64,000 nt of DNA, taken from contig NC_089390.1 in NCBI RefSeq assembly GCF_003171515.1, positions 1 to 64,000 on the forward strand, written 5' to 3'. A program made the position numbers and the translations under genes. The DNA is from Pyrenophora tritici-repentis (lineage: Eukaryota > Ascomycota > Dothideomycetes > Pleosporales > Pleosporaceae). This document shows, one piece after another, positions 1 to 10,530 of this stretch. The notes under the pieces are model-generated. The model searched no databases, had not been told where the DNA came from, and saw nothing but the letters and a program-made list of their open reading frames with translations. How positions within the stretch are numbered: position 1 is the first letter of the stretch; each line of letters starts with the position of its first letter.

Positions 1-590
1 TGAAAGACGTGTCCAGAAATGGGAGAGGAACTGGGCTCCACGGTCGCTGACGATGCTGTCGGGATATCCCTCCTCACGCCACACGTACTCGACGAAGGCT
101 TTCACAAGGGTATCAACCTTTAGGTCCACCACAGGTATAAACTTCTTCTTCTTGCTAAGCCGATCAACAATCACTAAGACGTTGGTATATGTGCGGCCGT
201 TATCGGTGCAAGGAGGCAGGTGCGTGATATAGTCCATGCTGATGCTACTCCAATATCGCTCAGGTATCGGGAGTGGATGTAGGAGCCCGTGTTTCCCATC
301 GCGGTAAGATTTCGATCTCCGACAGGCCAAACAGTTCTTGACGTACTGTGCTACATCATTTATCATCTTCGGCCAGTAGTACCAGCGGTTTAACATGTCG
401 TAGCTACCGTGTTTGCCGCTATGGCCACCGCAATAGGATCGGTGTACGCGTTCGATGATCCGGGTGCGCAGGGTGCCTGATTCGGGGATGTAGACCTTCT
501 TCTTGACATAGAAGACTCCGTCGTGTATTGAGCAATCACCAAGCTCTAAGCGTATCCTGTTTGGACCGTGAATTAGTGGTACGGGATGCG
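1..590 (-). pseudogene. gypsy-1 integrase, N-terminal part (partial)
   Basis: Minus-strand translation gives an HHCC-type zinc region: a VHRSYCGGHSGKHG segment (two His), then NCLACRRSK (CxxC). The start of the catalytic core follows, with SMDYITHLPP (first Asp), LVIVDRLSKKKKF and, at the window edge, VSDRGAQFLSHFW (second Asp). The third acidic residue is off the left edge. The frame is shifted relative to the RNase H reading frame that ends near 573: downstream sequence LIHGPNRIRLELG reads on in another frame, so a small indel separates them around 575-600. In an intact element this enzyme would insert the cDNA into the genome. Confidence 0.85.
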
Positions 591-2533
591 GCGCTGGCCA
601 TCAGCTTTGGCTTTGAGGATAACTTGAACGATGTCGTCATCCGGGTAAGCTTGTCGAACGGTCTGGAGGATATTGGCTTCGTCCAGCGACGTGTCCGGCT
701 CCGTAAGCGGTGCAGCGGACGTGTCATCGACCTCCGCTGTGTCTCCGAGAGCGAAGAGGTATTCGTCGCTAAAGTCGTCCGTTTCACTGTCTTGGTACAT
801 CATCATGGCCAAGGAGACTGGGGACGTCCGGAGCTCGTCACCGAGGGCGTTGGCCAGATATACAGCGTGTCGGGAGCCACCGTCGAAGTGGAAGCTAAAG
901 GTGGCAACTCGACACTCAGGATCCACCTGGTCAGGCTTGAGGATCACTTGTACCTGGTGTTGACGTCGCTCATCCTCGGCGTTAGCTGGAAGATCGCCCG
1001 GTCGGCGAGTGAGTGCGTCGGGCTTAGTTCCTTGTTTACCAGGACGGTATTTGACTCTAAAATTGAACTCAGCTAGGAACTCAGCCCATCGAGCTTGCCG
1101 TCGGTTGAGGCGTTTGGTTGTCATGAACGTCTGGAGGGCCTGGTGGTCTGACAATACCAAGATGGGATCATCAGTACCTGACAGTTCAAACCTCCACTCC
1201 TCGAATGCTCGAACAATCGCGAGGAGCTCCTTGTCATAGATCTCGTAGTTGCACTCGGCAGGTGTCATCTTATGTGATAAGAACGCTACAGGTCGTAGAA
1301 CACCTTTGTGCATCTGCGAGAGGATAGCTGCGGTAACGAAGTCCGACGCGTCAGTCTCGAGCCACGTTTCCAAATCTGGGTCAAAGTGGGACAGTACGCC
1401 CGCTGTTTTAAACGCAAGCTTTAGCTGTTCAAAGGCTTTCGCAGCTTGTCCATTAGCTTGGAGAGGGAAATGTCGTTGACTACCCTCCTTGGTGAGTTCC
1501 GTGAGTGGCTTAGCGATATATGAGAACCCTTTAATAAACCGGCGATAGAAGTTGCAGAAGCCGAGGAAAGACTGCATGTCCTTCACTGATCTCGGCAGTT
1601 GCCAATCGAGGACAGTGGAGACCTTCTCCGGATCCATTTCGATGCCGTCGGTGGTGAGGATCAAGCCTAAGTACTTGACTCGCTTGGTTTCGAACTTGCA
1701 CTTCGTGGGATCCAACGATAGTCCTGCGCCTTGAATCTTGCGGAGAACCTTTAGGACATGCGAACGGTGGTCTTTCTCGTTGTCGCTATATATAAGTATG
1801 TCGTCTAGGTAGGCGGTACATATAACGTCCAAGTATTCGCGCAGCGTTTCGTTGATGAAGTTTTGGAACGTCCCTGGTGCATTGCACAGTCCAAAGGGCA
1901 TGACCATATACTCATAGAGTCCGTACCGGGTGAGGAAGGCGGTTTTCTCTTCGTCACCTTCTTTAATCCGAACGGTGTTGAAAGCGGCTACAACATCGAC
2001 GAGAGACATAATCTGAACTTTGGCCATGCGCGCTAGAGTTTCTTGATGGCTGGTGGCGCATTTCGATTCTTCTTAGTGACGTTGTTGAGTGCTCGGTAGT
2101 CGACACATATGCGGAGACCTCCTCCAGGTTTCTTGACGATCAAGACAGGTGACGCAAACGGGGAGTTACTGGCCTTGATTAAGCCCTTTTGCAGCATGTC
2201 ATCGATACTTCTTAACAGCCTCAGTCTCGGTACGAGTGAGTCCGTAGACATGAGGCTTAGGGGCGTAGTGTCAGGAAGCAGGTCGATGGGGTGGTCGACT
2301 CCTGGTCTTCGTTCGGGGAGTTGATGAGCCAGATGAGGGTTGAACAGATCAGGTAGTTCGTCCAACACCCACTCAGGTACCAGCTGGCCAATCTGGTCTC
2401 TAGTCATGTAAGGTTGCTCCATCTTGTGCATGTACTTCTCAAAGTCAGTTTGCGAGACTGCGGCTACGCCGATGCCTTCTCGGTCTTCATCGGGGGGCTT
2501 CGCAAGCTTGGCCCAATGGCGGGTTCCAACCAT
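573..2533 (-). pseudogene. gypsy-1 reverse transcriptase and RNase H, frameshifted
   Basis: Two minus-strand frames (2533-2033 and 2027-573) together make the RT-RNase H region. RT landmarks are PVLIVKKPGGGLRICVDYRALN, then MVMPFGLCNAPGTFQ and the catalytic YLDD box (TAYLDDILIYS). RNase H follows, with LETDASD, YEIYDKELLAIV and VLSDHQAL. The two frames are joined by a 1-bp loss near 2036-2042, in AAGAAACTC where a GAAACT reading would continue. Within 2205-2255 the upstream frame also passes through a stretch where the meaningful peptide (VYGLTRTETEAVKKY) sits in the next frame, that is, two compensating indels. Not functional as it stands. Confidence 0.9.
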
Positions 2534-3297
2534 ATGACCTGGTCAGGATGTTTGGCTGCGAGTGCGGTTGCAGCGGCAGCGGAGATGAGGTAGATATCAG
2601 CCATAGTCTCCTCAGTCGTCACCTTACCATCCTTGTTCGTCTTAGTAGTGGTGTCGCCTGTCTGGTAGTCTCCCTTGACTAGTTGTACGTGACTGTGACA
2701 AACTCCGTTTTCGTAAACCGTCTCTGGGAGTCCTTCGTGGAGGCAGTTAAGTTTGCACCCTGCCTTAGCGAAGGTGAGTGATCGCTGGTCGCCAAAGTGG
2801 AGGGCAGGCTGGTGATAGTCCATCCAATTCATGCCTAGGATAACGTCGTACTTGCCGATATTGGTGACGTAGCATAGGACGTTGTGCGTATGGCTTCCGT
2901 GTCGGACGGGCAGATCAACGGCCTGGGTAAGCTTGTCCACTTCTCCGCCGTTGGCTAGTGACAATCGAATGGGTTTGGCCACAGGCATAGTATCTAGGCG
3001 GTGTTGGTTAACCCATGACTGATTGACGAAGCATGCGCTGGCTCCCGTGTCGATAAGGGTAGAAATCGGTTGCCAACAATCAGGTCGCGTGAGAGCGGAG
3101 CCGGGAAACTCGAGTTGTCGGCTGAAGTCTTTAGAAGGCTTGCCTCCGATGGAGGCGGAGGACACGAAGTGGACCTCCGTCATAGTTGGCGTTTCGTCAG
3201 GGGCGAGCAGCAAGGCTGCAGCGATCTCGAAACGGCGATGCTGGTTTCGAACACGGCGCTGGTGTCTTTTTGCGTTACGCCAATTGAGCTCCCGCAC
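2464..3297 (-). pseudogene. gypsy-1 aspartic protease region
   Basis: The open frame of 277 codons carries a retropepsin active-site motif LIDTGASACFVNQSW, followed by VILGMNWMDYHQP, the Ile-Leu-Gly/Asp-Trp-like flap end typical of gypsy proteases. It would cleave the Gag-Pol polyprotein. The frame starts inside the gag-pol region downstream of the zinc knuckle (1-2 indels upstream) and overlaps the RT frame by 70 bp in a different phase. The overlap looks like another indel rather than a designed junction, because neighbouring junctions are also broken. Confidence 0.85.
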
Positions 3298-3399
3298 GCG
3301 GCTCTGCGCGGGAGCCCCTAATTTAAATGCTCAAGTAGTTCCTCGTCGTTGACGTAGAAGCCATCGTCATCCACTAAGTCGTTGTCGTCCAGCGGCTCC

Positions 3400-5663
3400 T
3401 CAGTATCCTCGTCTCGCTCCTCTTCGTTGGAAGCGTCGAGAGCATTGATGTACAAAGAAGCCAGTGCGGGATTTGGTGAGAAGGAGTGAAGGGCTTGCCG
3501 CGGCAGGGGCAGTCTCGTGCCTCATCTGATGGTCATCCTTGCCACATTTGAAGCAGAGCTTCAAGTCAGCTAGACGCTTCTTGTCTTTCTCTGACCGCTC
3601 GAAGGCCATCTTCTTGTACGTATGCGTGCTGGCGGCGTTGTTGTGACCTGGAGTGTCGGGTGTCCGGAAGGTGACCAACTTTTGGGTACGGCTAGCACCA
3701 GCGGTCTTCGTAACGGGAGTTAATTTTCGGCCAGCGTCAATCTGTTGATGTCCCTGGTCGATGTGTTGCGCTCGCAGCAAGAAGGACTGGATGGTCTCAT
3801 CCTTGTGAGATCCGGCAGTGGTCGCGATAGCTAACCCGGGTCGCATGAACTCGCGAGCGTATCGGATCTGGGTCGCGTTCTTGTGTTTGAGGATTCGCAT
3901 GCAAGAGGTGAACTTAGACTTCCACTCCATGAACTTCTGTCCAGACTTGTAGCGGAGCGAGCCGTCGGCGATGAGGGTTTCGGCGTCAGCTTCCCGATCA
4001 TAGGTGAGATACTGGCTGTCGAGAGTCTCTAGGAAATCTAGGAAATGGCGAGCTTTGACATCTCGGATGTGCTCGTAAGCTTCGCCTTGAATGCGGAACT
4101 TGAGGTAGTCAACCGCTTGCCAGTCCTCTGGGTATGTGCGACACTTGGCCACTGCCATCTCGCGCCACCGCTCGTAGTCGTCGTCGACCTTGCCCTTGAA
4201 CGTCTCAAGTTCTGGGAGTTTGTAAGAGAATCCTCCACCGGCGGTAGAGGGCGCGACGGGCGGCGGTCGCGGTACTGTAGGAGCGGGGGCGTATGGGTTC
4301 GATGATGGAGGAGGTAGCGAGGCGTCGCGCACGGGAGTACGGTTATCCCATGGGGTGTACCCAGCTCGGCGAGGATCTTGTGAGAGTTGGTCAGCGGTAC
4401 CATCTACAGGTCGCTGTAGCAAAACGCTTGATTGTACAGGCCGTACTGGGTCGTAAGATCGCTCGCGCCGCCAGAGGGTGTACGGCTGATAGTTGGGTTC
4501 ATGTTGCAGCAGTCGGTCGGTGACCGTTTTTGTCTCACGTCTAGCCTCGGTGAGCTGGAGGTTGAGCTCATCGTAAGCCTTATCCTTAAGGCGAGAGCTT
4601 CGTTCTTGTTCGCCTCCATGTTAGAGTACTTGACATCATACTGGTTAAGCTCGATAGAATAGCGATCAGCTTGTCCTTTGAACTTGTCGCAGAGCTCAGC
4701 GTTGGCCTTAGCTTGGTCTGCCCACCAGTCGGCGCTGTCAGACTCCTCCTTGAGCTTCTGTGCCAACTCTGCGTAGTTAGGACCGCTCTCCGGTTCATCG
4801 GCTCGGCGGGATAGGTCCTCAACCTTCTGCTTGAGTTCATTGCGTTCGGTGGCGGCAAGGTCGCGCTCAGCGGCGAGGGCTTTGAAGGCGGGGTCATCGC
4901 GAACGTTGGGGAGTTGTTCTGACGCAGCTTTGAGCTTTCCGATGTCCGAGGTGAGGCGTCGGATCTCTGTCAGCTTCTCCTTGTACAGGTTGCTGCTAAC
5001 CATGCCAACTTGTAGTTGTTTACTGTTCGAAGTTTCATCAAGGGCTGCTTCAACATTCGCTAGTCGGTCTCGTAGAGCTTGAGTCTCTCCTTCATTGCGG
5101 TCCACAGTCTGCAGATGCCTATTGATGGCGTCAGTGCAGTTGCGTAGGGAGACTAGCGTAGAGACAATAAATCGCCACCAGAAGTCGGGACGATCCTTCA
5201 CGTTCTTCTGGAGGTTACTAGAGTTAGTGACAGTGAAGTCGTTGATGTTGTGGGTGATGTTGCCATCAGTGCGGATTCGGCCTGTGCTAAGGGAGTAAAA
5301 GGCATTGCTGTGCTCGTCAGGTTCGGGATCCTCTTGTAATTCGAACCACTCGGTGTCAACGGTATAACGGAGGTAAACGTAGTTAGAATCTTTGAGGTAT
5401 TCGAGCAGGACGTCGTTGATTTCGATGCCGACAATCTCGCGTGTAGCAGTCATGGGCTCTAGGTCGCCGCTAGCTGATACTGATGGCTGGGATGACGGAT
5501 GGGCTGCCAGAAGCATGCTCTCTCGGCGGTTGGAGAGGCAAGCTCGTACTGGTACGAGAGGCGGGCCCATCTGTGATTGAGTAGGATCCTGGGAAGCTTG
5601 CCCGAAGGTGGCACCGGTGGCTGAGGTACCTTGGGTATTCTGGGTATTGGCCGGGTTTGCCAT
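3400..5663 (-). pseudogene. gypsy-1 Gag, frameshifted, with disrupted zinc knuckle
   Basis: The most plausible start is the ATG at 5663 (MANPANTQNTQ...); the open frame upstream of it only reads through the duplicated leader. The N-terminal half is Gln/Glu-rich with predicted coiled-coil character (repeated E, K, L, heptad-like, 4600-5050). Near 4404-4422 the frame changes at a T run: the first frame ends FCYSDL and the second resumes QRPVDGTADQ. The second half contains the capsid-like segment (FKGKVDDDYERWREM, FLDFLETLDSQY) and a zinc knuckle, CFKCGKDDHQMR, whose last Cys is displaced by an apparent 5-bp insertion near 3510-3518 (GACTGCCCC reads in the next frame). Gag packages element RNA. 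Confidence 0.85.
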
Positions 5664-5671
5664 CGCGATGA

Positions 5672-5999
5672 TCTTTTCGTGTGTGTTGCGCAGGGCTGAC
5701 CGTAGGGTCGCGCTTCTCGAAGCTCGATGCCTTGCCTTCTGCCTACTTGTCCGTTGATGTAGGTGGACCTGTCCTTTACCAGCGTTGGTGACAACCCCCA
5801 CGAGCAATACTTGCCTGTTGAGCCTGGTGTCTCTGGTCTTTTCGTGTGTTGCGCAGGGCTTACCGTAGGGTCGCGCTTCTCGAAGCTCGATGCCTTGCCC
5901 TCTGCCTACTTGTCCGTTGATGTAGGTGGACCTGTCCTCTACCAGCGTTGGTGACAACCCTCACGAGCAATACTTGCTTGTTGAGCCTGGTGTCTCCAC
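5672..5999 (-). repeat. Tandem duplication of about 163 bp in the gypsy-1 leader
   Basis: Two adjacent units, 5672-5836 and 5837-5999, are nearly identical. Both start TCTTTTCGTGTG and end TTGAGCCTGGTGTCT on the plus strand, with a few substitutions and a 2-bp length difference. They lie between the Gag start and the putative 5' LTR, so they are untranslated leader. Confidence 0.9.
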
Positions 6000-6366
6000 C
6001 CGTGGGCTTCTAGCGCAATACTTTGCGATCCTCGTCGTCAAGACCTAACCCGTCGCAGAACGTCTTGTTCTGCCCGATGTAGCAAGTCGCAGTTGCTCAA
6101 TCGGCGGCGGCGCTCGGCGCGGACGGTGTTTCTGATAACTGAGCCTGATGCGAAGTATCCTAGGTATGTAGGGGTTGACACACAATAGTGTAAAGGCACT
6201 AGTACACTGCAATAGTTAGGATGCCTCTAATAAGTGAGATTGTGTGTACAGATCTATATACAAGTACGAGGGGAACTTTATTATTCCTCGCACGGGCCAA
6301 CTGCCAGCGTGGCACGTGATTGTATGGCACGTGATCGCGTGAGGGATCGTAGGTTTGATCCATCAC
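6000..6366 (-). other. Remaining gypsy-1 leader and candidate 5' LTR, ends unresolved
   Basis: No reading frame is recognised here. The block must hold the primer-binding site and the 5' LTR of the minus-strand element. Two GCACGTGA boxes occur 18 bp apart (about 6312-6337) and could be promoter elements. LTR limits cannot be fixed because the partner LTR is outside the window, and no convincing tRNA-complementary site was found. Confidence 0.4.
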
Positions 6367-6654
6367 AACTTCTACTCTTACCTTCTTCTTTCTCTTTTAA
6401 TAATCTACTTTTCTTTCCTCTCTTTTCTCTTTATCCTTTCTTCTTCTAATATACCTCTTTCCTTATCTACTTCGTCTTAATTTCTAACTATCTTCTTTTA
6501 TACTCTTCTTATTTATTTTCTCTTTTCGTTTACCTCCTTCTTTTCTTTCTATCCTCCTATACTTCTTCGATTCTCTTCTTCTTCTTTACTTCTCTCTACT
6601 TTTATATTTCTTCTTTCTTTTATCTTATACTTGTTAAACTTCTTCTCTCTACTC

Positions 6655-7085
6655 TACCCTCTCCTCTACCCTTTTTGTGATACCTTACAGCTTACTCTTA
6701 CTCTCTCTCTCTTCTTTCTCTACTCTCTACTCTTACAATTTACCCTCTGCGCCCCCTTAATCTATCTTACCTTGATAAAACTCCTCTTCTTACTCTCTTT
6801 CTTTGCCTTTACCTCTATCTCTCTTGTATTTTCTTTCTCTACTATTATTTTGCGTCTACAACTCCGCGCCCTCTCTTATCTATCTACCTCTAAAATATAA
6901 TATTCTCTTATATTCTTTTCTACTACTCTCGCTTTTGTATTATTATTACCGCAACGGCCGGCTTCTTGAAACTTAACCTCTTTTCCTCTGCCCTACCCTC
7001 TCCCTTCGCCCTTCCGCCTACTCTCAATCCCCTCTTTCTTGCTTTCTATTAAACTCTCTTGTATTTCCTCCTCCCTAAAATCCCT
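6655..7085. repeat. Direct repeat copy 1 inside the tract
   Basis: This block matches 8455-8995 over about 430 bp. Shared landmarks in the same order include TTTTGTGATACCTTAC, CTCTTGTATTTTCTTTCTC, TACTACTCTCGC, TACCGCAAC and CTCTTGTATTTCCTCC. Similarity is broken by substitutions and indels, so the duplication is old. Confidence 0.8.
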
Positions 7086-7086
7086 T

Positions 7087-7217
7087 ACCCTCACTCTCTC
7101 CCTTACCCTCAATCTCTCCTTACCCTCAATCTCTCCCTTACCCTCAATCTCTCCCTTACCCTCAATCTCTCCTTACCCTCAATCTCTCCCTTACCCTCAA
7201 TCTCTCCCTTACCCTCT
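7087..7217. repeat. Minisatellite, 17/18-bp unit TTACCCTCAATCTCTCCC
   Basis: There are seven consecutive units, 17 or 18 bp long (the last C is present or absent), plus a partial eighth. The unit starts with TTACCCT, which is close to the C-rich strand of a fungal telomere (TAACCC) but interrupted, so it is not a telomere array. Confidence 0.9.
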
Positions 7218-8454
7218 CCCTCTACTACTACACCTCCCCTCTTTCCTCTCTCAACTTCTTTTACTCCTCTAACTTCCCTTTCCTCTCTCTTGATCTACTT
7301 TACTTTCCCTATTTCCTCTTCTTTCTACCTCTTTCTCTCCTACTTACCTCACTCCCTACTCCTTCCTTTTTCTCTCCTTCTACTAACCCTTTCGAATTTT
7401 TACTTTTAACTCTACTCTCTAACCTTTCTCTTCCTACTCCTTACTCATTACCTCTTCTCACCCTTTTTCTCTTTCTTCTCCGACTTTCTTTACTCACTCT
7501 ACTTCTCTTTTTCTACTACCTACTACTCCTCTTTACTTCCTTTCTATACTTCTTTCTTCTACTACTACCTACTTTACTCTCTCTTACCGCTTTCACTACT
7601 TCTACTTCTACTCTTACCCTTTTCTTTACTCTTGCTCTCTTTCTTGCTCTCTTTCTTCTTCACTTCTACTTCTCATTTTCCTTTTTCTCTCTCTTCCTTT
7701 CCTTTACTTCTGCTCTTACTCTTACTCTTTATTACTATTCTATTCTCTTATATCTATTTTCTTACTTTTCTATATTATATTAACTATCATCTCTCTCTTC
7801 TTCACTCTTTCTCTCTTCTTATATCTCTTCTCTTTTTTTCTCTTTTACTATCTCTTCTATCCTCTTCTATTATCCCTACTCCCTTACCCTTCTTACTCTC
7901 CCTAACCCTGTAACCTTTCTTTATTTCTCTACTTCTCTTCTTCTACTACCTACTACTTCTCTTTACTTACCTACTTTCTTTACTTTTCCTTCTGCGTTTT
8001 ACTCTCTCTTACCGTTTTTATTACCTACTCCCTCTCTTCCTTTACCACTTCTACTCCTTCTTAACTTCCTACACTCTCTACTATCTACTCTTTACTCTAC
8101 TCTTTACTCTACTCTTTACACGCTACTATCTACCCTTATAACACATACTCCTCTTCTTTATAATACCTTACTTATCTCTTCCTAACACTCCCCTTTCTCT
8201 TTATATCCTACTTACCTATGAAACCCTCTCTTCGCCCTACCTACTTGTGAAACCTCCTCTTCCCCCTTACTACTTGTTTCGCCTCCTTGTCTGTCCTATC
8301 TGCCCCGTCTGACTTGCTGTACTGCGCCCCCGGAACTCACTCCACCGCCTGCGTTCCTATAACCTAATTAATCCTACAATAACTACTCTTACTCCACCCT
8401 TTTTGTAACACCTTACGGGTCCACCCACCACCCCCTCTACTCTCTCCTCTACTC

Positions 8455-8995
8455 TTACTCTACCCTCTTTGTGACACCTTACGGCTTACTCTTACTCTCC
8501 CTCTTCTTTTCCTACTTCTCCCTTTCTCCTCCTAAATACTTCTTAACCCTAAAAACGGGGTGTTACTACTTATACGCCCTATCTAACTTCTTTTAACTCC
8601 TTACTCTCTACTCTTACACCCTACCCTCTACTTCGCTCTACAACTCTGCGTCCTCTAAACCTACCTTATCTTATAAAAATTCTATTCTAACTCTCTTTCT
8701 AACCCTTTACCTCTACCTCTCTTGTATTTTCTTTCTCTACCCTCCTTTTGCGCCCCTAAATCCCGCCCCCTCTTACCTATTTACCCCTAACATATAATCC
8801 TCTCTTATATTCTCTTCTACTACTCTCGCCTTTGCATCTTCCTTACCGCAACCGGCGGCCTTCTTTAAACTCTACCTCTTTTCCTCTTTTCCTCTGCCCT
8901 ATGCTCTTGCTTTACGCTTCTGCCTACTCTGAAACCCCTCTTTCTTATTTTCTAGTAAACTCTCTTATATTTCCTCCTCTCTAAAACCCCCCTAT
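8455..8995. repeat. Direct repeat copy 2 inside the tract
   Basis: Partner of 6655-7085, same orientation, about 1.8 kb apart. It keeps the same landmark order (CTTTGTGACACCTTAC, CTCTTGTATTTTCTTTC, TACTACTCTCGCC, TACCGCAACCGGCGGCC) and carries extra short insertions. Confidence 0.8.
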
Positions 8996-9073
8996 ATATT
9001 ATTTACTATCCACTTTATTATTCTTAACTCTTTTTACTTACTTTCTCTAGTTATCTTCTTATACTATAATACC

Positions 9074-9175
9074 TAACCCTCTTTACCCTCCCTGATCCTC
9101 TCTACCCTCCCTGATCCTCTCTACCCTCCCTGATCCTCTCTACCCTCCCTGATCCTCTCTACCCTCCTGACCCTT
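9074..9175. repeat. Minisatellite, 19-bp unit CTCTACCCTCCCTGATC
   Basis: About five tandem units of CTCTACCCTCCCTGATC plus CT occur, almost perfect, ending in a degenerate unit with TGACCC. Confidence 0.85.
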
Positions 9176-9194
9176 CCTCTCCCTGACCCTTCCT

Positions 9195-9870
9195 CTCTCT
9201 ACCCCTAACCCCTTTAACCGCGCCCTCCACTACTCTCTTACCTCCCTCTACCCTACCTCTTCCTCTATTAACCCCCCTATTAATACTCTGTTACACTATC
9301 AATTTGCGTCTCGTACTATCCAATACTGCCCCGAACAATTCCTCTCCTACCCCTTACATTTCTCCTGCCTAACTCCCTACTAAATACATAACGAATAACC
9401 CTTATACAAATCTACTCTAACACAATCTTAACTGCTTCTTTTGTATTTCTCCTCCCCGTCACTAACATCTCCCTATTTTGTCCTCGCTTTGCTTATCACC
9501 CGCCCTTCGCATATTCCCTATCTATTCCCCTACTATCCTAATTGCCTGTCTTACTACTCTACCTGCCTAAACTCCTGTTATCACTGCCGTATTAAACTCT
9601 ACTACCCGCCTTGTCGCTCCTGCTCCTACTGCTCTACCCTCCTCTCTACTATATCTCCTCTTTATTACTGCTCTTTGCTGCTGTCTATCTCCTTGTCCGC
9701 TTGTCTACACACTAAAAATCTCTCCTCCTCTTCTTTATATCTCTCTTCGCCTCCTTGCCCCTCCAAATACTTTTCTAATACTCGCCTTCTATATCTTATT
9801 ACCCACTCTTTCCCCTCTACATACTACCTAACGAATTGCTCTTCTACCTTATTTTGCCTGTAATCTAATC
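9195..9870 (-). pseudogene. Degenerate, pyrimidine-converted copy of the helicase 3' coding region (copy 1)
   Basis: The plus-strand sequence aligns by eye with 14815-15250 of the helicase gene. Landmarks in matching order are TTTAACCGCGCCCTCCA (helicase CTAACCGCGCCGTCCA), CCTATTAATACTC (CCTATTAATACCCC), GAACAATTCCTCTCCTAC, CGAATAACCCTTATA (CGAATAACGCTCAAA) and, later, AAACTCCTGTTATCACTGCCGTATTAA, which parallels the Gln-rich coding stretch. Most differences remove G from this strand. It cannot encode protein. Confidence 0.7.
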
Positions 9871-9984
9871 CTCCTTTATCTCCTTATGAATATTTTTATT
9901 CTTCTATTCATTTCTTACCTATCCCTCTCTTCATTCTGTAACCCTAACCCTTTCTTCCTTCTATACCCCTAACCCTGTCTTATC

Positions 9985-10530
9985 TACTATAAATCCTCTT
10001 CTCCCCTTTAACCCCGCCCCTAACGCTTTCCTACCTCCCTCTACCTAAACGCTGCCCTAATAAACCCCCGTGAATACTCCTTTATACTGTTAATTTGCAT
10101 CTCTTACCTTCTAATACCGCCCCTAACAATTCCTTTCCTACTCTACCTCCCACCAAAAACGCCCCTAATAACCCTTAAACTGAATCGGCTCTAAAACAAT
10201 CGTAATCGCTTCTTTTACACTTCCCCCTCCCCTCACCAACATCTCCCTATATTTTCCTCGCTTCGCCCATTATCCGCCCCTTTGCATATTCCCTATCCAT
10301 TCCCCTACCATCCTAATTCCCTACCTCACTACTCTACCTCCCTAAACTCCTGTTGCCGCTGCTGTATTCACCTCCGCCACCCGCCTTGTCGCTCCTGCTC
10401 CTGCTCCTGCTGCTCCAACCCTCCCTGCCCCTCCTCATCTCTCCTCTCCACCACATCCATCCTTCCCCTCTCTCTCTTCTGTTCCTCTCTTCTTTCCTTT
10501 CCTCTTCATCTATTTCTATCTCTCCTTATT
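9985..10530 (-). pseudogene. Degenerate, pyrimidine-converted copy of the helicase 3' coding region (copy 2)
   Basis: This is a second, partly better preserved copy: AACCCCGCCCCTAACG, CCACCAAAAACGCCCC, CTAATAACCCTTAAAC and AAACTCCTGTTGCCGCTGC all have counterparts at 14836-15215. It also resembles copy 1 over most of its length, so both derive from the same ancestral segment. As in copy 1, G positions of the helicase gene are mostly C or T here. Confidence 0.72.

Larger units (their letters stand above)
1..6366 (-). mobile_element. Ty3/gypsy LTR retrotransposon (gypsy-1), decayed, truncated by window edge
   Basis: On the minus strand, gag, aspartic protease, reverse transcriptase, RNase H and integrase follow in the Ty3/gypsy order, running from about 5.66 kb down to position 1. 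The 3' end of integrase and the 3' LTR lie outside the window. The coding region is split by several small indels, so this copy cannot make a single polyprotein. The right limit is set where the pyrimidine tract begins; the 5' LTR should lie in 6000-6366, but its ends cannot be proven without the second LTR. Confidence 0.9.

Noticed and set aside
7087..7217. CRISPR-like array or true telomere
   Set aside because: Units are contiguous without spacers, and the repeat is not TTAGGG/CCCTAA; organism is a fungus.
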